Source: Chloroflexota bacterium (GTDB lineage Bacteria; Chloroflexota; Anaerolineae; UBA2200). From it: 64,000 nucleotides of DNA. The translations under genes were made by a program, and so were the position numbers. Location of the stretch: contig JACIWW010000005.1 in assembly GCA_014360905.1 (NCBI GenBank), positions 62,001-126,000 on the forward strand. Reading direction: 5' to 3'. Under the pieces are notes generated by a model. That model worked only from the letters and a program-made list of their open reading frames with translations. It did no database searches and had not been told where the DNA came from. Position 1 is the first letter of the stretch, and each line of letters starts with the position of its first letter. Positions 41,805 to 48,925 of this stretch are shown here, piece after piece.

Positions 41805-42443
41805 CTATGGTTGTTCTATCGGCTTGGATGCTTGTATGAGAAACTGCAGCCCCTGCCCCTGGCTTTCGATTATACCAAAGCCAGCCTCTCTCAGCAAATC
41901 CGCGACCTCCTCACAGGTAAATTTGAACATGTCCAAGTGATGGAAGAAACCAAATAACTTACGCTTCCAGGTAGAAAGCCAAGCCCGGTTATAATCCTTG
42001 AGCACTAGGACACCACCAGGTTTCAAAACCCTTAATACCTCCGCGAAGGCCTTCTGGGGCTCCTCCCACTCGTGAAGCGAGGATTGTGTAACCACCAGAT
42101 CAACCGAATCTGACTCTATCGGTATCTCCTCGGCTGTTCCTACCATCGCCTCAAAATGCGACATTCCAGCTTCACGAGCATTCTGTTGGGCTATCTCGAG
42201 CATTTCAGCAGAGGGATCTACCCCGATGATCCTTGCCTCTGGCAGCAGTTTGCCGAGCTGGATGGGTAGAAGACCAGGTCCAGTGCCCAGGTCCACGATG
42301 GTGGCCTTTCCTTGCACAGGAGGTAGGCATTCCACGATTTTGCTAGCAAAAGGAGTGTGAGTTATCTTGGAGCTTATCTTGCTCCACTTGGCATATTTCT
42401 GACTTCTTTGCTCATTGCGCCAGGATTGCGATTGTGCGCTCAT
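41805..42443 (-). CDS. Class I SAM-dependent methyltransferase
   Basis: A 212-aa methyltransferase. Motif I is IVDLGTGPGLLPIQLG; the acidic end of strand 2 is IIGVDPSAEML; VDLVVTQSSLHEW is motif II and VLKPGGVLVLKD motif III. It resembles UbiE/Methyltransf_11 proteins; the substrate is unknown. Within this metal-cofactor cluster it could act on a small molecule or a metal(loid). It lies 38 bases upstream of the second MinD-like gene. Confidence 0.85.
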   Translation of the reverse strand: MSAQSQSWRNEQRSQKYAKWSKISSKITHTPFASKIVECLPPVQGKATIVDLGTGPGLLPIQLGKLLPEARIIGVDPSAEMLEIAQQNAREAGMSHFEAMVGTAEEIPIESDSVDLVVTQSSLHEWEEPQKAFAEVLRVLKPGGVLVLKDYNRAWLSTWKRKLFGFFHHLDMFKFTCEEVADLLREAGFGIIESQGQGLQFLIQASKPIEQP

Positions 42444-42497
42444 TTTTTCATTCTCCTCAACCGAACGAAGCCCACAGCCATTGCGCAGCGGTCTTTT

Positions 42498-42686
42498 TTA
42501 TTCGCGTATCATGCGCGTGCCGCACTTGGGACAAGTCATCGCTGTACATGGCTGTCCTGCGACATGTGGCTGTTTATGCCCACAATTGGGGCACACACAA
42601 TATCCGCCTGGCCCAGCGGCTTTGGGACCGCCCTTACGTCCACGACCCCCGCCTTGGCCAGCGCCATATCCTATATCACGTCCCAT
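42498..42686 (-). CDS. Small Gly-rich zinc-ribbon protein
   Basis: A 62-aa protein: a Gly/Lys-rich N-terminal half (GYGAGQGGGRGRKGG) and a zinc ribbon made of CPNCGHKQP and CPKCGTRM. Similar small proteins accompany MinD-ferredoxin/NifX clusters in anaerobes. Function unknown; a metal or nucleic-acid contact is plausible. AGGAGGTAAT lies just before the ATG. Confidence 0.7.
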   Translation of the reverse strand: MGRDIGYGAGQGGGRGRKGGPKAAGPGGYCVCPNCGHKQPHVAGQPCTAMTCPKCGTRMIRE

Positions 42687-42707
42687 GCTATTACCTCCTT
42701 CGCTCTA

Positions 42708-42947
42708 TTATTGTCTGTAGCAATTGCCACCATCGGAACAAGGCGGTCGCTCACAGCGTTCCTCGCGACCACAGCAGGTGCGCCCAACCTCGTCACTGCT
42801 TCTGGTGCCCACCACTGCCGGTGCGGAAACCTGTTTCTCCAGCAAAGTAGCACCACAGGCAGGACAGGCGACTACGTCCTGAGGGGTGCGCAACCAGACC
42901 TCAAACTTCGCACCACAAGCTTGGCAACGGAATTCGTATATAGGCAT
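42708..42947 (-). CDS. FmdB-family zinc-ribbon protein
   Basis: A 79-aa protein starting with the FmdB signature MPIYEFRCQACGAKFE, continued by CPACGATLLEKQV. The tail is Cys-rich (CCGREERCERPPC). The eponymous gene was linked to formamide/amide regulation, but most members are small zinc proteins of unknown role. I start at ATG 42947; a frame eight codons longer overlaps the stop of the ferredoxin gene and is less likely. Confidence 0.8.
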   Translation of the reverse strand: MPIYEFRCQACGAKFEVWLRTPQDVVACPACGATLLEKQVSAPAVVGTRSSDEVGRTCCGREERCERPPCSDGGNCYRQ

Positions 42948-42971
42948 CTGCGCTCCACTTTCCAGCGCCAC

Positions 42972-43445
42972 TCAGCGGCCGCGGCGCTGCCGCTGGCGTT
43001 GTCTGTGGCCGCCACCCCGCCAACCACTCAATAACGAGAGGAAATCGGTTGATCGTTCACGAAAAGCAGGTACAGCCCGCCTGCGCTCCCAGGCTTCCAG
43101 CAAGTAAGAAGCCGCCTGCGGCACAACCTCTCGCCCCAAGAAAGCCAGAGCCACGCTCAAGTTATAAGACCATGGCCGCCTTGCGGGGCGAATAGGCACA
43201 GAAACTGGCTGCTGCACCACGGGCAGGCTTTCGCGCACCCTAATCACCTCACCTTCGACCACAGTGGGGCGCTCCTCTGCTGGACCAATTGCTTTCTGTG
43301 GGCAAGCCTCTACGCAAGCCTGACATTCTTGGCACAGCTCCGCATTGATGCTGGCTACCTGATTCACCAATTGTATCGCGCCATTGGGACAGGCATCCAC
43401 ACATAAGCCACATCCTGTACAACGCGCGCTATCCACATACAACAC
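42972..43445 (-). CDS. Two-cluster ferredoxin with C-terminal extension
   Basis: A 157-aa protein. The first 60 residues are an 8-Fe ferredoxin: CTGCGLCVDACPNGA and CQECQACVEACPQKA. The remaining 95 residues are not ferredoxin-like: a proline/valine linker, a hydrophobic stretch (SVALAFLGREV) and a basic Arg/Gln/Gly tail. Start taken as GTG 43445, eight bases after AGGAGG. It lies between the NifX-like and FmdB-like genes and may supply electrons for cluster assembly. Confidence 0.82.
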   Translation of the reverse strand: MLYVDSARCTGCGLCVDACPNGAIQLVNQVASINAELCQECQACVEACPQKAIGPAEERPTVVEGEVIRVRESLPVVQQPVSVPIRPARRPWSYNLSVALAFLGREVVPQAASYLLEAWERRRAVPAFRERSTDFLSLLSGWRGGGHRQRQRQRRGR

Positions 43446-43471
43446 GTTCCTCACCTCCTAAGCAACACTGC

Positions 43472-43888
43472 TCAGGTTCGTCCTCTCCCATAACGACCAC
43501 CTCTACCACTGTCAGCCCCCCGCTTACCCAAGCCCGTATGAGCCTGCACGTTTGCCTGTGTAGCGGAGTGGAGCTTACCCGCTTTGTATGCCTCCACGGC
43601 CTGCCGTACCGTGCCCTCGCTGACCCAATAAATCGGCACATTGGCAGCCTGGAACACCCCATAAGCATTTGGCCCTACGTTGCCGCTCAACACAGCTTCC
43701 GCGCCATGCTCTACGACGAATTGGGCAGCCTGAATCCCTGCCCCGCCTGGTGCAGATAGGGCTGGATTGGGGATTGCTTCGAACGCCATCGTCTCCGTAT
43801 CCACGAAAACAAAACTAAGACAGCGTCCGAACACCAGACTGACCTGAGCGTCTAGATCATTCCCATTCGCTGTAACGACGATCTTCAT
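43472..43888 (-). CDS. NifX/NafY-type dinitrogenase cofactor-binding family protein
   Basis: A 138-aa protein of the NifX / orange-protein family, which carries metal-sulphur clusters. The family pattern is complete: MKIVVTANGNDLDAQVSLVFGR (written here as two parts, VVTANG and VSLVFGR), PGGAGIQAAQFVVEHGAEAVLSGNVGPNAYGVFQAA. The end is Gly/Arg-rich. With the two MinD-like ATPases this is the core gene set of the Desulfovibrio ORP locus, whose ORP protein holds a Mo-Cu cluster; here the bound metal is unknown. No nitrogenase gene is nearby. Confidence 0.85.
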   Translation of the reverse strand: MKIVVTANGNDLDAQVSLVFGRCLSFVFVDTETMAFEAIPNPALSAPGGAGIQAAQFVVEHGAEAVLSGNVGPNAYGVFQAANVPIYWVSEGTVRQAVEAYKAGKLHSATQANVQAHTGLGKRGADSGRGGRYGRGRT

Positions 43889-43987
43889 CTTCTGCTTCTC
43901 CGAGTTATAGTCTACAGTGGGCAGATCATAACCCTTTCGCCAACAACTGCCCCAAACTCTCCATCTCGATCACCCTAGCAAGTTCCA

Positions 43988-44269
43988 TCACCAAACTCGC
44001 ATGAAAAAGCGCCTGCCATGTCCACGGCCCATCCGCAAGGCTCGACCGCGCCTTATCCATCTCCTTGGATAGAATCCAAGCAGCGATGAGCGAATGGGTA
44101 GCGCCCCGCCGATGCGAGGGTACAACCCTACAGGCACGCCGGCCAAACCTGCAAACCCAAAAACAGGTTGCCTTGATACTGGATCAGGGAGTCGAATCGC
44201 ACAATATCCCTCACCCCGACCAGTCAATGGCCCTTCACCTCGCGGGCCAGTACCATCAAAACCCGGCAC
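43988..44269 (-). CDS. DUF5320-like Gly/Arg-rich protein (1)
   Basis: A 93-aa protein starting (M)PGFDGTGPRGEGPLTGRGEGYC, the typical DUF5320 opening, here split as PGFDGTGPRG and GPLTGRGEGYC. The rest is rich in Gly, Arg and aromatic residues. The start is GTG 44269: AAGGAGG lies eight bases upstream, while the upstream ATG would place the ribosome site inside the gene. Function unknown; members accompany NifX/MinD clusters. A second copy lies at 45126-45476. Confidence 0.75.
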   Translation of the reverse strand: MPGFDGTGPRGEGPLTGRGEGYCAIRLPDPVSRQPVFGFAGLAGVPVGLYPRIGGALPIRSSLLGFYPRRWIRRGRALRMGRGHGRRFFMRVW

Positions 44270-44300
44270 CTCATTCACCTCCTTTCCCATTCTTCCCAAG

Positions 44301-45041
44301 TCATCGGAGCATTGCTAATAGCCGTTTGCCTGGAATCTGCCGGAAGGTTGCCCCCTGACTTACAGCGCGCAAAGCACCTTCCGCATCTACCACAAGCGCA
44401 CCAGCCAACGCATTCACATTGTAGTCGAAAAACAATGGCGAAAGCGGCGTGCTACCACCCATGACAAGCACGTAGGCACTGGGTTGGCACAGAGAAAGCA
44501 GATCCTCAAAGGTGTGATTGACCAGCGTGCTACCAGTAATGCCAACTACATCGGCTTGGGGTACTATTTCCTCTGCACGAGCAGCTGGCAGATCCTCACC
44601 TCGAGGATGTAACTCCAGAACCGACAGCTTTTCTGCCACTTGGCGGACACGTGGGATAAAAGGGAAATGACCTACGATCACCACGCGCTTGCCGGCGCCT
44701 TGTTTGACGAGAATTTCCTCAGCATTCGCCTCAATACAGCACGCTTTGTCCACGTCCAAGAGGGCATTCATTGTTGCTAAGCCAACGCTTGCCTCAGTAA
44801 GGCTATCTGAGCGGATTAGCTCTGCCAATTCAAATGAGCTGCGCTCTAGCAGATAGCCAGCTCGCCGCACAGAAGGCTGTCCTTCACAGTGGCTCTCCTG
44901 TGCATGTGGCACCGCTGCAAGGCCCACACGTATTCCCCATGTCGTCCTCACAGCTACAGCTGTCCAATGTACGCCGATGCGCACATCATGCACTGGTGCG
45001 TTGACTCTCAAACTGCTCAACAGTTTGTCAATGATGCTCAC
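44301..45041 (-). CDS. DUF364/DUF4213-type protein (putative metal-chelating Rossmann fold)
   Basis: A 246-aa cytoplasmic protein. The N-terminal half matches the DUF4213 region (VHDVRIGVHWTAVAV, ATMNALL) and the C-terminal half DUF364: VVIVGHFPFIPRV, ELHPRGEDLPA, ADVVGITGSTLVNHTFEDLL and YVLVMGGSTPLSPLFFDY. The family is described as a putative heavy-metal chelation domain and often sits near molybdenum/tungsten cofactor genes. Start taken as GTG 45041 with AAGGGG five bases upstream. Confidence 0.8.
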   Translation of the reverse strand: MSIIDKLLSSLRVNAPVHDVRIGVHWTAVAVRTTWGIRVGLAAVPHAQESHCEGQPSVRRAGYLLERSSFELAELIRSDSLTEASVGLATMNALLDVDKACCIEANAEEILVKQGAGKRVVIVGHFPFIPRVRQVAEKLSVLELHPRGEDLPAARAEEIVPQADVVGITGSTLVNHTFEDLLSLCQPSAYVLVMGGSTPLSPLFFDYNVNALAGALVVDAEGALRAVSQGATFRQIPGKRLLAMLR

Positions 45042-45125
45042 TCCAACCCCTTTTCTCCACACTCATTGCACGGTTAGGAAGAAGGAGCGGACCGCTTGCG
45101 TTGCCACGGCCCGCTCCTGTTTGCC

Positions 45126-45476
45126 TCAGCCCTCCTTCCCAAGATCTTCGAGGCGCTTATTGATGGCATCAAGTTGCTCCTGCAAGGCCTTGGCCTGTGC
45201 CTTTAGCATCTCGGTTTCTTGTTCTTGGGTTACTGGTGGCACTCCCCAGCCCCAGGCTGGCCCGTACCCAAAGCGCATCCAACCTGGAAGCCCTGTGGCG
45301 TAATACCAGTGGCGCCAGCGAAAGCCTCTGCCCCAGCCACCACCAAAACCTAGACCCAAGCCACGTCCTGGCACAGGGTTCATGTAGCCAGGGATGCCGT
45401 AGCCAGCGCAGTAACCAGCTGCCCTCCCAGTCATGGGCCCCATGCCAAATGGCCCAGTGCGATCTCCTTTTGGCAT
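45126..45476 (-). CDS. DUF5320-like Gly-rich protein (2)
   Basis: A 116-aa protein beginning MPKGDRTGPFGMGPMTGR, with AGYCAG after it, a long Gly/Trp/Tyr-rich middle and a C-terminal helix (ETEMLKAQAKALQEQLDAIN) that should form a coiled coil. AAAGGAGG lies eight bases before ATG 45476. It is the first gene after the cluster promoter. Function unknown. Confidence 0.78.
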   Translation of the reverse strand: MPKGDRTGPFGMGPMTGRAAGYCAGYGIPGYMNPVPGRGLGLGFGGGWGRGFRWRHWYYATGLPGWMRFGYGPAWGWGVPPVTQEQETEMLKAQAKALQEQLDAINKRLEDLGKEG

Positions 45477-45528
45477 ACTTCTCACCTCCTTTCCTTATCT
45501 TCTCGAATAACGGTAAGAATCGTCTCAG

Positions 45529-45560
45529 TTAGATAGTCTCTAAATACTATGTGTATCTAA
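45529..45560 (-). promoter_or_regulatory. Inverted repeat in the 5' leader of the MinD/NifX-like cluster
   Basis: TTAGATAGT (45529-45537) and ACTAT-GTG-TATCTAA (45546-45560) form an interrupted dyad starting about 18 bases downstream of the -10 element. The location is typical of a repressor operator. Confidence 0.45.
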
Positions 45561-45577
45561 ATGATTTTTGCATTTAT

Positions 45578-45606
45578 ATAGTAGCACAAATTGTCCAAAC
45601 TGTCAA
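45578..45606 (-). promoter_or_regulatory. Promoter of the MinD/NifX-like cluster
   Basis: TTGACA and TACTAT on the minus strand with a 17-base spacer, about 100 bases upstream of the DUF5320-like gene. Confidence 0.7.
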
Positions 45607-46114
45607 ATCGGCGAGTTAGTAGATATGAGTGTCCTGCGTTTTACCCTCCTACCGTTTGCTATCCCTGTTTCTTGTACATATCAGCAGATTTTGTTTTTCT
45701 GTTTCCTGCCACTATAATGCAGTTGAGTTGACAACTGCTTCTGACTCGGAGGGGGCAGTGACTGTGTTCTGTGCGAAGACCGAAATCGAAGTCTCGTGCC
45801 GGGCAGGCTATTCCTCTTGGCCGGGTGCTTGCAGGCACAGGTGGCATGACGAGCTCGTTACCTGGCCTCATCTGACATGCTATTGCCACCAGTGGCTTCT
45901 TATGGCAGTATCCCTCTGTCCTATCCCCTTCGTTCTCATGTTGCGTTTTCACCTTGATGCCCATTGGCCCAATGCCGCGTCATTCAGTCTGGTTATTCTA
46001 TTTATCCTGTTCATTGTTTTCTCATGTAAGCCTTCATTGACAATAATGCCTAATCCAGCGTGAACTGGATTGTTACTATACAATAGGTTTCTACCCTATC
46101 TGTGAAGGAGAACG
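45607..46114. other. Intergenic region without a firm gene
   Basis: Open frames on both strands exist here but have unusual composition (many Cys, His and Trp) and no ribosome sites. A short stretch on the plus strand (about 45723-45760, reading TTASDSEGAVTV) recalls the start of NifX-like proteins, so a decayed copy is possible. Near the right end AATCCAG-CGTGAA-CTGGATT (46052-46071) forms a perfect inverted repeat before the acyl-CoA dehydrogenase gene. Confidence 0.4.
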
Positions 46115-47350
46115 ATGTACCGTGATGAGGTTTTGCTTGAGGTAGTGGAAGAGGGGGATTTGTTCCTGCGCGATGCCATCCGTGCTTATGTGGAAGCTGA
46201 GATTATGCCCGTACGCTTGCTTATAGATGAGGATGAAGAGCACGTGTTGGTGCGCAAGATCCTGCAGGGGTTGGCAGACATCGGCTTTCAGGCCGCTATC
46301 TGGCCAGAGAGATACGGAGGAGCAGGCATCACCAGGATGGTACCTTTTAGTCTATGCCTGGAGGAACTGTCCCGTGGTGATGGCGGTATTGCGGTGGCTT
46401 TGGCCTGCAGTCTGTGGCCTTTCATGCCTGCTATCTGGGCCGCCAACCAGGCTGTGCTCGATCGTTTTGGGCCAGAGTTCTGTAGTGGAGAGCTGAGGAT
46501 GGGCTGCTTTGCGATGACAGAGCCGGGTGGCACAACAGGAGGTGGAGGTTGTGACATCGAGAACCCTGCTTTGGAAGGTCGCATGATCCGCACCACTGCC
46601 CGTCTGGAGGGGGAGGAGTGGGTGCTCAATGGACAGAAATTGTGGGCTTCCAATAGCGGCGTAGCTGACGCTTATCTGATAGTATGCTCGACTGATCCCG
46701 AATTAGGGGATGAGGGGCTTGCTCTCATCTATGTGCCAAGCGGTGTTAAAGGGCTTTCGTTTGGTCCCTACGAGCGCAAAGCCGGCTTACATGCTGACCG
46801 CAACAGCGCAATTTTCCTAGACAATGTGCGAGTCCCCAGGGAATTTCGCGCTGCTGGCCCAGCCCAAGATGCACGCCTGTTTCACCAGAACCTAATTGTT
46901 GGACGCTTGGGCAGCGCAGCCATGTCCGTGGGCAATGCTCAAGGCATCTTTGAGACGGTCCTCAAGTTTACTGGTGCGCGGGTGGTGGCTGGGCGACCTA
47001 TCCGCGAGCACTCTATAGGCGCCTGCATGCTGGCGGACATGGCCATAGGCATCGAGACTGCACGTGCTTTCTGCTTGCAGGCAGCCTACAAGTACGATCA
47101 CCCCGAACTCTATGGGCCTCAAGACTCGACGCTGAACCTCTCACGCGCCAGCATCGCCAAGGTCTATGCCTCGGAGGTGGCGGTGATGGTGGCCAACAAG
47201 ACAATGGAGTTGATGGGTGCTTATGGCTACGCACACGATTATCACCTGGAGAAATACTGGCGAGATGGGAAAATCATGCAGCTCTGGCTGGGAGGGGCGC
47301 AATTGGGGCGTCTAGATGCGATTAGGGGTTACTACGCGCATCGCCTGTGA
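46115..47350 (+). CDS. Acyl-CoA dehydrogenase family protein
   Basis: A 411-aa FAD flavoprotein that introduces a double bond into an acyl-CoA. Motifs are IWPERYGGAG, CFAMTEPGGTTGGGGCD (FAD/substrate site), ARLEGEEWVLNGQKLWASN, GRLGSAAMSVGNAQGIFE and the C-terminal ELMGAYGYAHDYHLEKYWRD, where the aromatic 'YG' block with the following acidic residues fits short- and medium-chain members. AAGGAG lies upstream of ATG 46115. Electron-transfer flavoprotein genes are not nearby; the acyl-CoA synthetase at 4462 could supply substrates. Confidence 0.92.
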   Translation: MYRDEVLLEVVEEGDLFLRDAIRAYVEAEIMPVRLLIDEDEEHVLVRKILQGLADIGFQAAIWPERYGGAGITRMVPFSLCLEELSRGDGGIAVALACSLWPFMPAIWAANQAVLDRFGPEFCSGELRMGCFAMTEPGGTTGGGGCDIENPALEGRMIRTTARLEGEEWVLNGQKLWASNSGVADAYLIVCSTDPELGDEGLALIYVPSGVKGLSFGPYERKAGLHADRNSAIFLDNVRVPREFRAAGPAQDARLFHQNLIVGRLGSAAMSVGNAQGIFETVLKFTGARVVAGRPIREHSIGACMLADMAIGIETARAFCLQAAYKYDHPELYGPQDSTLNLSRASIAKVYASEVAVMVANKTMELMGAYGYAHDYHLEKYWRDGKIMQLWLGGAQLGRLDAIRGYYAHRL

Positions 47351-47398
47351 GATGGGGACACAGTGCAAGGTGAGAGCTTGTGTTGAGGAGGAAAAGAG

Positions 47399-48880
47399 AT
47401 GAACATTTACACCGTTTTCATCAGCAAGCCGAACTGGGAAGCAGGTTGGCCTTATGTTGGTTTTGAAAATGAGCAAGTTCAGGCAGCGACGCTGGAGAGA
47501 TTGAAAAAGAGCTTTCCAGATATAGAGTTCACCGGTGGAGAGATCGTTACCAAACATGAGCCGGCTGAGGTAGAAAGGATTAAACGGGAAATAAAGCGAG
47601 CAGATGGACTTTTTGTGTATGCCATCGGACATTATGGCGATCCAGCGATTGTACAGGCAGGGGAGGAATTTCTTCAACTTGGGAAGCTATCTATCTTGGC
47701 TAACTATGTCTATGGAGGAGACCATACATTCATCAAAACCTACGAGCGAATTAAGGGCAAGGCACTGCGGGTGCTTCCAGTCTCCTCAACGGATTTCGAG
47801 GATGTAGAATGGGCACTCCAGGTGATGCAAGCCTTGCTTCGCCTCAAGGGTAAAAAGGTCCTCGTCTATGCCCCAGATGAAATAGCCTTCAATTTGCAAG
47901 GGGTTATGGAATTGGCAGCTCCTGATCTGGCATGCATGTCACAAAAGCAGGTAGAGTACCTGATGACAATCATGGGGCAGATAAGTTCAGAGGAGGAGGG
48001 CTCTTATCTCGATTTGACGGGGGTAGATCAAGCGCATCAGTGGCGCAGGGACGAAGAGAGATATCGGAAGAACATGAAGGAAATTTTTGGTTTGGAACTG
48101 GTGAGGAGGGATCCACAAGAAATTTCTACATGCTATGAAAAAGTCAGCGAGCAAAGGGCTGAGGAAATAGCCGAGAGATGGATTAGGGAAGCCAAGAAAG
48201 TGGAATCCACGCACCAGGCTATTATCAATGCAGCAAGGCTGTACCTCGCGATAAAGGGACTAGCTGAAGAAATAGACGCTATTTCTGTCACCCCTGATTG
48301 TGGTACCTTGCTGATTGCAGGGTATCTGCCTGCTTTCCCTTGCTTGGCTTTTTCGCAACTGCTCAATGATGGCTTTACCGCTACCTGCGAGTCGGATCTG
48401 GATTCCAACATTAGCGCACTGCTGGGCCGCTCCTTGTTTGGCCGGCCTGGTTTCGTCTCCAACCATTGCCTGGATTTAGCCCACAATCAGGTCATCTATC
48501 TCCATTGTTTAGCTTCTAATAAGCTTTATGGGCCGGAGGGAATCTCCGTTGGCTATGACATTGTGCACCACGGGGAATCTCACTTCATCGGGGCCGTGCC
48601 CAGAGTGACATTCCCAGCGGGGGAAGACCTCACCACAATCAAGGTCAGCATGTTGGAGAAGAAACTTGCGCTTCGACATGGGAAGATCATCGGCCAAATT
48701 GTGGATGAAAAAGGATGTGCTACGAAGGTGCTTGTGGAAAGTGATGCGAGAAAGATCCTCGAAAACTATGACTGGATGACCTTTGGCTGGCATAGGGTTA
48801 GCTTTGTAGGAGATTGGAGAAGGGAATTCGTAGCGGCAGCTCGACTTGCCGGATTGGAGGTGGTGGAGGAAGACAAGTGA
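47399..48880 (+). CDS. L-fucose/L-arabinose isomerase-like protein
   Basis: A 493-aa protein of the FucI/AraA fold. The N-terminal Rossmann part (residues 1-170) has ADGLFVYAIGHYGDP. The C-terminal catalytic part has VTPDCGTLLIAGYLPAFPCL, ESDLDSNISALLGRSLFGR and FVSNHCLDL, with the acidic metal ligands and the C-terminal VHHGESHFIGAVPRVTFP block of the family. It fits no characterised isomerase exactly. GAGGAGG lies before ATG 47399, and a sugar symporter of the GPH family follows, so sugar isomerisation is likely; the sugar is unknown. Confidence 0.78.
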   Translation: MNIYTVFISKPNWEAGWPYVGFENEQVQAATLERLKKSFPDIEFTGGEIVTKHEPAEVERIKREIKRADGLFVYAIGHYGDPAIVQAGEEFLQLGKLSILANYVYGGDHTFIKTYERIKGKALRVLPVSSTDFEDVEWALQVMQALLRLKGKKVLVYAPDEIAFNLQGVMELAAPDLACMSQKQVEYLMTIMGQISSEEEGSYLDLTGVDQAHQWRRDEERYRKNMKEIFGLELVRRDPQEISTCYEKVSEQRAEEIAERWIREAKKVESTHQAIINAARLYLAIKGLAEEIDAISVTPDCGTLLIAGYLPAFPCLAFSQLLNDGFTATCESDLDSNISALLGRSLFGRPGFVSNHCLDLAHNQVIYLHCLASNKLYGPEGISVGYDIVHHGESHFIGAVPRVTFPAGEDLTTIKVSMLEKKLALRHGKIIGQIVDEKGCATKVLVESDARKILENYDWMTFGWHRVSFVGDWRREFVAAARLAGLEVVEEDK

Positions 48881-48925
48881 ACATTGTCCGGTAACATCAT
48901 TCTAAATCTGGAAGGAGCATTTGCC

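Noticed and set aside
42357-43034. 225-codon plus-strand frame across the zinc-ribbon genes
   Set aside because: It overlaps three minus-strand genes with clear Cys motifs; composition is rich in Thr, Ala and His without any domain.
43472-43888. NifX-like gene taken as evidence of nitrogen fixation
   Set aside because: No nifHDK, nifB or nifEN in the window; the family also serves other metal clusters.
45629-46063. 144-codon frame in the intergenic region, and a minus-strand frame opposite it
   Set aside because: No ribosome site, many Cys/Trp/His, no family. A faint NifX-like start on the plus strand is too short to call a pseudogene.
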